Positions 25,425 to 33,983 of a DNA stretch of 64,000 nucleotides are shown here, in pieces. This DNA is from Actinosynnema sp042752395 (GTDB lineage: Bacteria; Actinomycetota; Actinomycetes; Mycobacteriales; Pseudonocardiaceae). How positions within the stretch are numbered: the first letter of the stretch is position 1; each line of letters begins with the position of its first letter. The stretch covers positions 1 to 64,000 of the forward strand of contig NZ_JBHYXZ010000014.1 of NCBI RefSeq assembly GCF_042752395.1, in the 5' to 3' direction. The position numbers and the translations under genes are program-made. The notes below the pieces were generated by a model, which made no database searches, had not been told where the DNA came from, and worked only from the letters and a program-made list of their open reading frames with translations.

Positions 25425-26732
25425 GTGCTCCGGAGCTTCCGCCTCGGCAACCACCGGTCGTTCCGCGACGAGCAGGAACTGCTGCTCATGCCGGTGTACG
25501 CCAGGGCCCGCGAGGTGCTGCCCGTCGCGGCCGTCTACGGGGCGAACGCGTCCGGCAAGTCCAACCTGCTCGACGGCCTGAGGTTCATGGCCGACGCGGT
25601 GCGGGACTCGTTCGGCCAGTGGCGACCGGGCGGCGGCGTGCCGCGTCGCCCGTTCAAGCTCGACCCGGCCGCCGTGGGGCGGCCGTCCGTCTTCGTCGCC
25701 GAGTTCGTCGAGGGCGGGGTGCGCTACACCTACGGTTTCGAGGTCGACGACGAGCGCGTCCTGGCGGAATGGCTCTACAGCTACCCGCAGAAGCGCAAGC
25801 GCGTTCTGTTCGAACGGTCGGGTGGCCGGACGAAGTTCGGCAAGGCGGTCGCGGAGAACGCGGCCAAGGTCGAGGTGCTGGAGCAATTCCTGCGCCCGAA
25901 CGCGTTGTTCCTCAGCTTGGCCGCGCAATCCAACGTGGCGGCACTGATTCCGCCGTACCGGTGGATCACCGAGCAGGTGCGTTTCCGCTCGGACGAGGAA
26001 CAGGACGACCTCGCGCTCCAGGTCGCGAACTTCCTCGGCGACGACGAGGAACTCCGCAGTCGATTCGTCGACCTGCTGCGGGCCGCGGACCTCGGGATCG
26101 TCGGCATCGAGCTGAACGACGACACCTCTCCGACGACGGCCGGCGATTGGCTCCGGGCGATCGAAGGCATGGGGCTCGCACCTTCCCGGGATCTCGACCC
26201 CGCGTTGCTCCGGAAGGTGGCGGACGCGGCGGCGGCCGTCGCGAGGGACGGGGCTCGTCGCGTGGAGCTGGTGCACGGGGACGGCACCCCCTTCTCGCTG
26301 GTCGAGGAGTCGGCCGGCACCCGCTCCTGGTTGCGGTTGCTGCCCGATGTGCTCGGTGTCCTGAAGCAGGGAGGTGTGCTCGTCGTGGACGAGATCGACG
26401 AGAGCCTGCACTCCCTGATCACCGCTCGGTTGATCGCGCTCTTCAAGGACCCGCTGACCAACGAGGGGAACGGGCAGCTGATCTTCACCACGCACGACGC
26501 GACGTTGTTGCACCCGCCCCTGGCGGAGGAGGTGCTGGACCGGGACGAGATCTGGTTCGTGGAAAAGGACCGGAACGGCGCGAGCACCCTCTACCCGCTC
26601 TCCGACTTCAGACCGCGTCGTGAGGACAACCTGGAGAGGCGTTACCTGGCCGGCCAGTACGGCGCCGTTCCGCACCTGTACCAGGAGCTTTTCGTGAACG
26701 CCGTGCGGGGTGACGACGATGGCGAGGCGTGA
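25425..26732 (+). CDS. AAA ATPase of an AbiL/RloA-like pair
   Basis: A 435-residue ABC/SMC-type ATPase of the AAA_15/AAA_21 class seen in OLD, RloA and AbiLi proteins. It starts with LRSFRLGNHRSFRDEQEL, a typical opening for this class. Walker A is GANASGKSN (39-47), the signature region is VEESAGTRSWLRLLP, Walker B is VLVVDEIDESLHS (about 317-329), and the switch histidine is in FTTHDATLL. GTG 25425 is chosen for the GGAGGTG just upstream; the longer frame adds unlike sequence. The 3' end overlaps the RloB-type gene. The pair is inserted between argA and rimO and is likely anti-phage. Confidence 0.85.
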   Translation: MLRSFRLGNHRSFRDEQELLLMPVYARAREVLPVAAVYGANASGKSNLLDGLRFMADAVRDSFGQWRPGGGVPRRPFKLDPAAVGRPSVFVAEFVEGGVRYTYGFEVDDERVLAEWLYSYPQKRKRVLFERSGGRTKFGKAVAENAAKVEVLEQFLRPNALFLSLAAQSNVAALIPPYRWITEQVRFRSDEEQDDLALQVANFLGDDEELRSRFVDLLRAADLGIVGIELNDDTSPTTAGDWLRAIEGMGLAPSRDLDPALLRKVADAAAAVARDGARRVELVHGDGTPFSLVEESAGTRSWLRLLPDVLGVLKQGGVLVVDEIDESLHSLITARLIALFKDPLTNEGNGQLIFTTHDATLLHPPLAEEVLDRDEIWFVEKDRNGASTLYPLSDFRPRREDNLERRYLAGQYGAVPHLYQELFVNAVRGDDDGEA

Positions 26733-27270
26733 GAACTCGCAACGCCGTTCGAGGCGGACGGTTCCCGCGCGCCGGAACAACGTGTTGGTGGTCAGCGGTG
26801 GGGAGAAGACCGAGAACCAGTACTTCTCCGGGCTCCGATTGGCCCGCCGCGTGCCGATCACGGTGAAGTGCAAGGTCGACGCGCCGCACAACCTGGTCAA
26901 GTACGCCGCCAGGCTCCGCGACCGGTACCGCGAGGAGTTCCAGGCGGTGTGGTGCGTGGTCGACGTGGACAACTTCGACATCGCCGCCGCCGTGCGGGAA
27001 GCCGACACCGCGAAGGTGAACCTCGCGGTGTCCGACCCGTGCTTCGAGTTGTGGCTCCTCCTGCACTTCGCGGACCACCGCGCGCACATCCCGGACTACC
27101 GCGCCGCCCGGGACCCGCTCGCCCGCCACGTCCCCGGTTACGACAAGAAACTCGACTACGCGGCGTTCGACCCCGGCGTGGAGGAAGCCGTCGCCCGCGC
27201 GGCCCGGTTGGGACCGGACAACCCGGTCACCGGCGTCGGCCGCCTCGTCGGAGCGGTGCTCCACGCCTGA
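26719..27270 (+). CDS. RloB family protein (AbiLii-like, Toprim-type effector)
   Basis: A 183-residue RloB-like protein. Conserved acidic residues match a Toprim-like metal site: Glu29 and Glu32 in VVSGGEKTENQYF, and Asp82/Asp84 in VVDVDNF. A family hallmark SDPCFELWLLLHF follows. The basic N-terminus (RRENSQRRSRRTVPARRNN) may contact nucleic acid. ATG 26719 overlaps the ATPase stop by 14 bases; GTG 26710 is an alternative. Separate ATPase plus Toprim subunits would mimic a split OLD nuclease. Toxicity and target are unproven. Confidence 0.85.
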   Translation: MARRENSQRRSRRTVPARRNNVLVVSGGEKTENQYFSGLRLARRVPITVKCKVDAPHNLVKYAARLRDRYREEFQAVWCVVDVDNFDIAAAVREADTAKVNLAVSDPCFELWLLLHFADHRAHIPDYRAARDPLARHVPGYDKKLDYAAFDPGVEEAVARAARLGPDNPVTGVGRLVGAVLHA

Positions 27271-27318
27271 CCCGGATCGCACACCGCACGGGCGGACGGG
27301 TACCCGGGCCGCGCCGGT

Positions 27319-27324
27319 TACGCT
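27319..27324 (+). promoter_or_regulatory. -10 element, leaderless rimO
   Basis: TACGCT ends 7 bases before the rimO GTG and there is no ribosome binding site. Confidence 0.5.
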
Positions 27325-27331
27325 GAGCACC

Positions 27332-28741
27332 GTGTCTTCCCCCACCACGTCCAAGCGCGTCGCCATGCTGACCCTCGGGTGCGCCCGCAACGAAGTCGAC
27401 TCCGAAGAACTCGCCGGCCGCCTCACCGCCGGCGGTTGGGAGCTGGTCGACGACGAAGCCGACGTGGTCGTGGTCAACACGTGCGGCTTCGTGGAGTCCG
27501 CCAAGAAGGACTCCGTGGACACCCTCCTCGCCGCCGCCGACAGCGGCGCGAAGGTGGTCGCGGTCGGGTGCATGGCGGAGCGCTACGGCGCCGAGCTGGC
27601 CGACAGCCTGCCCGAGGCGCACGCCGTGCTCGGGTTCGACCACTACGCCGACCTCGCCGACCGCCTGGACGACGTCCTCGCCGGCCAGGCCATCGCGTCG
27701 CACCAGCCGGTCGACCGCCGCACCCTCCTCCCGCTCACCCCGGTCCAGCGGCCGGCCGCGGTCGAGGAGGTGCAGGTGCCCGGGCACGGCTGGGGCCCGC
27801 GCGTGCTGCGCACCCGCCTCGCGGACACGCCCGTCGCGCCGCTGAAGATCGCCTCCGGCTGCGACCGGCGGTGCGCGTTCTGCGCCATCCCGTCGTTCCG
27901 CGGCGCGTTCGTGTCCCGCCACCCGGACGAGGTGGTGGCCGAGGCGATGTGGCTGGCCGAGCAGGGCGTGCGCGAGGTGTTCCTGGTCTCCGAGAACTCC
28001 ACCTCCTACGCCAAGGACCTGCCCCGCGAGCTGGGCGGCCTGGAGCGGCTGCTCGCGCGGCTCGCCGCGGTGCCCGGCATCGACCGCGTCCGCGTGTCGT
28101 ACCTCCAGCCCGCGGAGACCAAGCCGAGCCTGGTCAAGGCCATCGCCACCACCGAGGGCGTCGCCGACTACTTCGACATGTCCTTCCAGCACTCCAGCGA
28201 GCCCGTGCTGCGCCGGATGCGCCGGTTCGGCTCCACCGAGTCCTTCCTCGGCCTCGTCGAGCAGATCCGCTCCCACGCGCCGCGCGCGGGCATCCGCAGC
28301 AACGTCATCGTCGGCTTCCCCGGCGAGACCGAGGAGGACGTGGCCGAGCTGGAGCGCTTCCTCACCGCCGCCCGCCTGGACGCGGTGGGCGTGTTCGGCT
28401 ACTCGGACGAGGACGGCACCGAGGCCGAGGGCCTGCCGGGCAAGCTGGACGCCGACACCATCGCCGAACGCGTCGCCCGCGTGTCGAACCTGGTCGAGGA
28501 GCTGACCGCGCAGCGCGCGGAGGAGCGCGTCGGCGACGAGGTCGTCGTCCTGGTCGAGACCGCGGAGGACGACGAGAACGACTGCGTCGGCCGGGCCGCC
28601 CACCAGGCGCCCGAGGTGGACGGCGAGTGCGTGATCACCAACGCCGACGGCCTGCGGGTCGGCGACCTGGTGCGCTGCCGGGTCGACGTGTCCGAGGGCG
28701 TCGACCTGGTCGTCTCCGCGATCGAGGTGCTCCCGAGGTGA
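27332..28741 (+). CDS. rimO: ribosomal protein uS12 methylthiotransferase
   Basis: Adds a methylthio group to an aspartate of ribosomal protein S12. 469 residues in three domains. The N-terminal UPF0004 cluster has cysteines in LGCARNEVDSE, VNTCGFVESAK and VGCMAERYG. The radical-SAM CxxxCxxC is CDRRCAFC at about residue 177. The C-terminal TRAM domain is present. It overlaps pgsA by 4 bases, so rimO-pgsA-cinA form one operon. Confidence 0.95.
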   Translation: MSSPTTSKRVAMLTLGCARNEVDSEELAGRLTAGGWELVDDEADVVVVNTCGFVESAKKDSVDTLLAAADSGAKVVAVGCMAERYGAELADSLPEAHAVLGFDHYADLADRLDDVLAGQAIASHQPVDRRTLLPLTPVQRPAAVEEVQVPGHGWGPRVLRTRLADTPVAPLKIASGCDRRCAFCAIPSFRGAFVSRHPDEVVAEAMWLAEQGVREVFLVSENSTSYAKDLPRELGGLERLLARLAAVPGIDRVRVSYLQPAETKPSLVKAIATTEGVADYFDMSFQHSSEPVLRRMRRFGSTESFLGLVEQIRSHAPRAGIRSNVIVGFPGETEEDVAELERFLTAARLDAVGVFGYSDEDGTEAEGLPGKLDADTIAERVARVSNLVEELTAQRAEERVGDEVVVLVETAEDDENDCVGRAAHQAPEVDGECVITNADGLRVGDLVRCRVDVSEGVDLVVSAIEVLPR

Positions 28742-29322
28742 CCGAACCCGCGCGCGTGCCGGTGCTGAACATCGCCAACGTGCTGACGATGTCCCGGCTG
28801 GTGCTCGTGCCGGTGTTCCTCTACCTGCTGTTCGCCGAGGGCGGCCACCAGCCGTGGTGGCGGCTGGCCGCCTTCGGCGTGTTCGCCGTGGCGTCGGTCA
28901 CCGACCACGTCGACGGCAACCTGGCCCGCAAGCTGGGCCTGATCACCGACTTCGGCAAGATCGCCGACCCGATCGCGGACAAGGCGCTGACCGGCGCCGC
29001 GCTGGTGGGCCTGAGCCTGCTGGGCGAGCTGCCGTGGTGGGTGACGGTCGTCATCGCCGTGCGCGAGCTGGGTGTCACGCTGCTGCGCTTCTGGGTCATC
29101 CGGCACGGCGTGATCCCGGCCAGCCGCGGCGGCAAGGCCAAGACGCTCGTGCAGATCGTGGCCATCGGCCTGTACCTGCTGCCGCTGCCGCCCTGGCTGG
29201 ACCTGCTCCCGGTGGTCACCATGGGCGCGGCCGTGGTGCTGACCGTCGTCACGGGCGTCGACTACGTGATCCGCGCCTTCCGGCTGCGGGCCCGCGGCAA
29301 GCGCGCGGTGGCCGGGGCGTGA
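28738..29322 (+). CDS. pgsA: CDP-diacylglycerol-glycerol-3-phosphate 3-phosphatidyltransferase
   Basis: Makes phosphatidylglycerophosphate, the precursor of phosphatidylglycerol and cardiolipin, in the membrane. 194 residues with about five membrane segments. The CDP-alcohol phosphotransferase motif is DHVDGNLARKLGLITDFGKI followed by ADPIADK. GTG start overlaps the rimO stop, and the stop overlaps cinA. Same place as mycobacterial pgsA3. A different CDP-alcohol transferase activity is possible, but the context favours pgsA. Confidence 0.9.
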   Translation: MTEPARVPVLNIANVLTMSRLVLVPVFLYLLFAEGGHQPWWRLAAFGVFAVASVTDHVDGNLARKLGLITDFGKIADPIADKALTGAALVGLSLLGELPWWVTVVIAVRELGVTLLRFWVIRHGVIPASRGGKAKTLVQIVAIGLYLLPLPPWLDLLPVVTMGAAVVLTVVTGVDYVIRAFRLRARGKRAVAGA

Positions 29323-29792
29323 CCGCCGCCGACGTCGTCCGGGCGCTCCGGGACCGCGGCGAGACCGTCGCCGCGGCCGAGTCGCTGACCGCCGGCCTGG
29401 TGACCGCCGAGCTGGCCTCCGTGCCCGGCGCCAGCGCCGTGGTGCGCGGCGGTCTCGTCGTCTACGCCACGGACCTCAAGCACACGCTCGCGGGCGTGGA
29501 CGCCGCCCTGCTGGCCGAGCACGGCGCGGTGCACCCCGAGGTGGCCCGGCAGCTCGCCGAGGGCGCACGCGCCCGCTGCGGCGCGACGTGGGGCCTCGGG
29601 CTGACCGGGGTGGCGGGCCCGGACCCGCAGGACGGGGTGGCGCCGGGCACGGTGCACGTCGGTTTGTCCGGTCCGTCCGGTTCGGTCGTGCGCACGCTCA
29701 CTCTGGGTGGTGGCCGTGACGAAGTCCGCAAGAGTTCGACGGTCGCGGCCCTGGATCTCCTGCTGGACCACCTCAAGATCCCCGTCGAGTGA
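29319..29792 (+). CDS. CinA C-terminal domain protein (nicotinamide-nucleotide amidohydrolase-like)
   Basis: A 157-residue stand-alone CinA/PncC domain, which deamidates NMN to NaMN in pyridine nucleotide recycling. Landmarks are VAAAESLTAGLVTAELASVP, VVYATDLKHTLAGV, GLTGVAGPDPQDG and GTVHVGL. GTG 29319 overlaps the pgsA stop. Between pgsA and clgR this gene is standard in actinobacteria. Confidence 0.92.
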   Translation: MTAADVVRALRDRGETVAAAESLTAGLVTAELASVPGASAVVRGGLVVYATDLKHTLAGVDAALLAEHGAVHPEVARQLAEGARARCGATWGLGLTGVAGPDPQDGVAPGTVHVGLSGPSGSVVRTLTLGGGRDEVRKSSTVAALDLLLDHLKIPVE

Positions 29793-29833
29793 CGTGAGCA
29801 GGGCGTTCGCCCTCATCGCCGACCACGCACGCG

Positions 29834-29859
29834 GGAACTTACCCGGCAGTTCACTCGTT
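29834..29859 (+). promoter_or_regulatory. SigE-type promoter of clgR
   Basis: GGAAC (29834-29838), an 18-base spacer and GTT (29857-29859) match the GGAAC-N18-GTT promoter of actinobacterial SigE-family ECF sigma factors. In mycobacteria clgR is SigE dependent. Confidence 0.65.
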
Positions 29860-29870
29860 CGCCCTTGGCG
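29860..29870. promoter_or_regulatory. ClgR-box-like site
   Basis: CGCCCTTGGCG matches 10 of 11 positions of the corynebacterial ClgR pattern CGCYNANRGCG and directly follows the SigE-type -10. Autoregulation of clgR is likely. Confidence 0.55.
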
Positions 29871-29948
29871 GACGTGTCGGGAAGTCACTGCCCGTCGACG
29901 GGACGGGTCGGTAACGTGGTGGCACGGCCGGCCGGAAGGAGGCGCGCG

Positions 29949-30377
29949 ATGACCGTGCTGCTACGCGAGGCGATCGGTGATCGGCTCCGCCATGCCCGCA
30001 CCACCCAACGCCGCACGCTGCGCGAGGTCTCCAGGACCGCCCGCGTCAGCCTGGGGTACCTCTCCGAGGTGGAGCGTGGCCGCAAGGAGGCGTCCAGCGA
30101 GCTGTTGGCCGCGATCTGCGAAGCGCTGGACCTGCCCCTGTCGGAGCTGCTGCACCTGGTCGCCTCGGACATCGGCGCGGTCCAGCAGCCCGTGCCCACG
30201 CCTGCCGAGCTGGCCGAGCGCAGCACCGCGCCCGCCGCGGCGGCGGGCCTGGAGGGCGGCAGCCTGGTGCCCGCGGTGATCGGCAACGACCTGTCCGACC
30301 TGCGGCTTCAGCCCGTGCTCACGCACCGGCTCTCGACCTCGATCAGCAAGCCGCGCGACGCGGTGGTGGCGGCGTAA
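29949..30377 (+). CDS. clgR: Clp gene regulator ClgR (XRE HTH)
   Basis: Activator of clp protease and envelope-stress genes. 142 residues with an N-terminal HTH: GDRLRHARTTQRRTLREVSR, then VSLGYLSEVERGRKEASSELL. The C-terminus ends in a short hydrophobic tail (RDAVVAA); similar ClgR tails are ClpP degradation signals in streptomycetes and corynebacteria. ATG 29949 follows GGAAGGAGG. Same position as mycobacterial Rv2745c, before pspA. The SigE-type promoter and ClgR box upstream fit known control. Confidence 0.93.
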   Translation: MTVLLREAIGDRLRHARTTQRRTLREVSRTARVSLGYLSEVERGRKEASSELLAAICEALDLPLSELLHLVASDIGAVQQPVPTPAELAERSTAPAAAAGLEGGSLVPAVIGNDLSDLRLQPVLTHRLSTSISKPRDAVVAA

Positions 30378-30395
30378 CCCCAGTTCACCCGTGCC

Positions 30396-30426
30396 AGAGC
30401 CGAGCCGGTCCGACCGGCTCGGCTCT
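30396..30426. terminator. clgR terminator hairpin
   Basis: AGAGCCGAGCCGGTC (30396-30410) and GACCGGCTCGGCTCT (30412-30426) form a perfect 15-bp stem 18 bases after clgR, without a T-tract. It separates clgR from pspA transcription. Confidence 0.75.
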
Positions 30427-30584
30427 CCGCGCTTGCAACGACTTGGCAACCCGGTGTGGGGTCGCCGCGTCCACCGGGGGCGCGCGGGGCAGGATGACCA
30501 TGCCGACGAAAGTCGGGGGTGACTCAGGGTGAACCCGGAGATCTCCCCGGGTCGGTGGAAGCAGCGCGGGACAACTGACACGAT

Positions 30585-30610
30585 GGAACCAACACCGGCA
30601 CCGGGTCGTT
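30585..30610 (+). promoter_or_regulatory. SigE-type promoter of pspA
   Basis: GGAAC (30585-30589), 18 bases, GTT (30608-30610): the same architecture as in front of clgR, placed about 50 bases before pspA. Confidence 0.65.
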
Positions 30611-30660
30611 GCCAATCACGAGCGCGAGCCAGGGAAGTGCGGAGAAGGCAGGCGTAGGAG

Positions 30661-31524
30661 ATGGCCAACCCTTTCGTGAAGGCATGGAAGTACTTCATGG
30701 CGGCTTTCTCGTCGAAGATCGACGAGCACGCCGACCCGAAGGTGCAGATCCAGCAGGCCATCGAGGAGGCTCAGCGGCAACACCAGGCGCTGTCCCAGCA
30801 GGCCGCCGCGGTGATCGGCAACCAGCGCCAGCTCGAGATGAAGCTCAACCGCCAGCTCGGTGAGGTGGAGAAGCTCCAGGCATCCGCACGCCAGGCGCTC
30901 GTGCTCGCCGACGAGGCGCGGGCCAAGGGCGACGAGCAGCGCGCGACGCAGTTCGAGAACGCCGCGCAGGGCTTCGCCACCCAGCTGGTGACCGCCGAGC
31001 AGAGCATCGAGGACCTCAAGACCCTGCACGACCAGGCGTTGCAGGCCGCGACCCAGGCCAAGCAGGCCGTCGAGCGCAACGCGATGGTGCTCCAGGGCAA
31101 GCTCGCCGAGCGCACCAAGCTGCTCAGCCAGCTGGAGCAGGCGAAGATGCAGGAGCAGGTCTCCCACTCGCTGCGCCAGATGACCGAGCTGGCCGCGCCC
31201 AGCAACACGCCGTCGCTGGAGGAGGTCCGCGACAAGATCGAGAAGCGGTACACCACCGCGCTCGGGTCGGCGGAGCTGGCGCAGAACTCGGTGCAGGGCC
31301 GGATGCTGGAGGTCCAGCAGTCGACCACCGAGATGGCGGGCATGTCGCGGCTGGAGCAGATCCGCGCCTCGATGGCGGGCGGCAAGGTCGCCGGCGAGGT
31401 GACCGGCGGCCAGCCCGCGAGCGCGAGCGCGAGCATCCAGCAGGAGATCCAGCAGCGGGTGCAGCAGGCGCAGGCGCAGCCGACCCAGCAGATGCAGCAG
31501 AACCCGCCGGCGAGCCAGGGCTGA
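30661..31524 (+). CDS. pspA: phage shock protein A (PspA/IM30 family)
   Basis: Membrane-surface coiled-coil protein that forms ESCRT-III-like assemblies to protect a leaky membrane. 287 residues. The amphipathic start is NPFVKAWKYFMAAFSSKIDE, then long coiled coil to about residue 235 with many Gln and Glu, and a Gln-rich tail (QQEIQQRVQQAQAQPTQQ). ATG 30661 follows AGAAGGCAGGCGTAGGAG. Neighbours clgR and pspM give the mycobacterial envelope-stress set. Confidence 0.95.
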   Translation: MANPFVKAWKYFMAAFSSKIDEHADPKVQIQQAIEEAQRQHQALSQQAAAVIGNQRQLEMKLNRQLGEVEKLQASARQALVLADEARAKGDEQRATQFENAAQGFATQLVTAEQSIEDLKTLHDQALQAATQAKQAVERNAMVLQGKLAERTKLLSQLEQAKMQEQVSHSLRQMTELAAPSNTPSLEEVRDKIEKRYTTALGSAELAQNSVQGRMLEVQQSTTEMAGMSRLEQIRASMAGGKVAGEVTGGQPASASASIQQEIQQRVQQAQAQPTQQMQQNPPASQG

Positions 31525-31540
31525 GAGGGTGGTGTCCGCG

Positions 31541-32503
31541 ATGGAACCCCGGCGCAAGGCGGCCGGTGAGATCGTCCAGATCATCGGCGGCCAGCTCCAA
31601 GGGCAACTCGCGGACCAGGTGAAACGGCGGTACGCCGCCTGGAACGACCCGCGCGCGAAGCGGGAAACGGGGTAGCCGCGGTCGATGCGCGGGGTGTGCA
31701 TGTGGGTTTTAGTTGTGGCGCCGAGGGGGGTCGGAGGCTCGCACACCCAGTGGGGTNNNNNNNNNNGGGCGGCCAACCCCCACCCCAAACCCGGGAACAT
31801 GGTCAACCGCGGGACCCCGCCCAGCAACCACCCCCCCGCCAAGCTCCCCCGCGGGACCGCCCGGACGCGCCGCGTGCTGACCTTCTGGCTGATCGTGCTG
31901 GCCCTGCTCGCGGTCGTGGGCACGCTCACCCTGGTGGGTGTGCTCGGCGCGGGCGCCGGCGTCGCCGCGGCCCTCGGGTTCGCCGGCACGTCCGTGCTGG
32001 CCGTGCGCACGAACCTGAAGATGAGGGGCATCGACGCCGCCCGCAAGCAGCTGGAGGTCGCGCCGGTGCGCGAGCCGCTGCCCGCGCGCTCGTCGGCCGC
32101 GCGCCAGCCGATGGAACGGCTGGAGGACGCCGAGGACACGCTGCGGGAGCTGCTGCGCCAGCTCGACTCGGCGGCGCTGACGTCCATCCCCACCGACTCG
32201 GTCGAGCAGGCCCGCGCCACCGGCGCCGAGGCATCCTCCGCGATCCGGGCCGTGTCCCGCCAGCTCCAGGCCGTGGAACGGGCGCGCGACACCGCGCCGC
32301 CGCTGGACCGCGCACCGCTGGTCGAGGGCGTGCGCCGGCTGCGGGCGCAGCTGGACGAGGGCGTGGACGGCTACTGCGGCCTGGTCGCCGCGGCCGGTCG
32401 GGTGCTCGCCGAGAGCACCGCGTCCAACCCCCGGCAGGTGCTGGGCGACGCGACGGACCACCTGGCCGGTCTGGCGTCGGCGTTGCGCGAGCTGTCGCGC
32501 TGA
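31541..32503 (+). CDS. pspM: PspM-type membrane protein, split by an assembly gap
   Basis: Partner of PspA in the actinobacterial phage-shock system. The left part (31541-31675) encodes KAAGEIVQIIGGQLQGQLAD followed by VKRRYAAWNDPRAK, then an early TAG. The right part, from about 31800, encodes two membrane segments (LTFWLIVLALLAVVGTLTLV onward) and a C-terminal coiled region. The right edge reads VNRGTPPSNHPPAK, which aligns residue for residue with VKRRYAAWNDPRAK, and the DNA aligns without indels. The two contig ends are thus error-rich copies of one stretch. The TAG and the gap (Ns at 31757-31766) are artefacts, and the true gene is probably continuous. Confidence 0.8.
31676..31800. other. 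assembly gap with unreliable flanks
   Basis: Ten Ns at 31757-31766. About 80 bases before and 35 after show composition unlike the neighbours and disrupt pspM. Do not annotate genes from this stretch. Confidence 0.9.
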
Positions 32504-32732
32504 TCACGCCCCCGGTGCGGATCCCTGCACCCGGTGGCCGCGCGGCCATCTGCACGAACGCCGACTACGTCACGTTGCGTAACGAAGTTGGGCCAACCTC
32601 GCCGCCACAGTGGCGTACGCTGCTGCGATCGTGTGATTATCAGACCGTTACATAGCTGCGGCCACTACTTGGCGTGGCAGGATCCTCGGGTCGGACAGCG
32701 TGGTCCGTCCTGGTCGCCGGGGAGGTCGTTGA

Positions 32733-33977
32733 GTGGCGTTGTGGACCGTGCGCGGTGATGGCCGCCCCACCGATGGCGACGCCGTCGCGCCGCAGGAGCG
32801 GCTGAGCTGGCCGCGCACCATCGGGTTCGGCGCCCAGCACCTGGTCGCGATGACGGGCGCCACGATTCTCGTCCCCGCCACCACCGGGCTCCCCGTCAGC
32901 ACCACGCTGCTGTTCTCGGGCGTCGGCACGCTGCTGTTCATCGTGATCACCCGCAACCGCGTGCCCAGCTACCTCGGTGCGTCGTTCGCGTTCATCGCGC
33001 CGCTGTCGGCCGCCCGCGACGAGGGCATCGCCGCGCAGCTCGGCGGCGTGCTCGCGGCCGGCCTGCTGGTGATCATCCTCGGGGTCGCGGTGAAGGCGCT
33101 GGGCGTGCGGCTGCTGGAGGCCGTGATGCCGCCGGTGGTGACCGGCGCGGTGGTCGTGCTGATCGGGCTGAACCTGTCGCACCGGGCCACCGACTCGTTC
33201 GCCCAGCAGCCGCTGCCCGCCGTGGTGACGATGGGCATCATCCTGCTGTGCGGCGTGCTCGGCCGCGGCTCGGCGTTCCGGTTCTCCGTGCTGATCGGCG
33301 TGGTCGCCGGGTGGGCGCTCGGCTTCGGGCTCGGCCTGGTCGACACGGCCGCGGTCGGCCGCGCCGCCTGGTTGGGCCTGCCCGAGTTCCACGCGCCGGA
33401 GCTGCGCCCGACGGTGACGCTGCTGGTGCTGCCGGTGGTGATCGTGCTGGTCGCGGAGAGCGTCGGCCACGTCAAGGCGATCGGCGCGCTGACCGGCCGC
33501 AACCTCGACGGCAACGTCGGCGACTCGATCATCGCCAACGGCGTGTCCACGGCCCTGGCGGGCTTCGGCGGCGGCTCGGGCACCACGACGTACTCCGAGA
33601 ACATCGGCGTGATGGGCGTGACCAAGGTCTTCTCCACGGCCGCGTACGCGGTGACCGGCGTGGCCGCCGTGCTGATCTCGTTCTCGCCGAAGCTCACCGC
33701 GCTGCTCTCCACCGTCCCGGCGGGTGTGGTCGGCGGCGCCACGCTCGTGCTGCTGGGCCTGATCAGCCTGGTCGGCGTGCGGGTCTGGATGGACAACCGG
33801 GTCGACCTGACCAACCCGGGCAACGCGCTGGTGGGCGGCGCGGCCCTGGTCGCGGGCGTGGGCGACCTGACGCTGGAGCTGGGCGACATGGAGCTGGGCG
33901 GCCTGGTCTGGGGCTCGCTGCTCGTGGTGATCCTGCACCCGGTGCTGCGCTGGCTCCGCGCCGCCCGCGGCGTCTGA
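32733..33977 (+). CDS. uraA: uracil/xanthine permease (NCS2 family)
   Basis: Proton-coupled nucleobase importer of 414 residues with about 12-14 membrane segments. The family signature is in GGGSGTTTYSENIGVMGVTK (about residues 276-295). The N-terminal substrate loop begins GFGAQHLVAMTGATILVPAT. The UraA-like Glu of YSENIG favours uracil over xanthine. GTG 32733 follows GGGGAGG. pyrD is 0.6 kb away on the other strand, also in pyrimidine metabolism, but not in the same operon. Confidence 0.9.
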   Translation: MALWTVRGDGRPTDGDAVAPQERLSWPRTIGFGAQHLVAMTGATILVPATTGLPVSTTLLFSGVGTLLFIVITRNRVPSYLGASFAFIAPLSAARDEGIAAQLGGVLAAGLLVIILGVAVKALGVRLLEAVMPPVVTGAVVVLIGLNLSHRATDSFAQQPLPAVVTMGIILLCGVLGRGSAFRFSVLIGVVAGWALGFGLGLVDTAAVGRAAWLGLPEFHAPELRPTVTLLVLPVVIVLVAESVGHVKAIGALTGRNLDGNVGDSIIANGVSTALAGFGGGSGTTTYSENIGVMGVTKVFSTAAYAVTGVAAVLISFSPKLTALLSTVPAGVVGGATLVLLGLISLVGVRVWMDNRVDLTNPGNALVGGAALVAGVGDLTLELGDMELGGLVWGSLLVVILHPVLRWLRAARGV

Positions 33978-33983
33978 CGCCCC

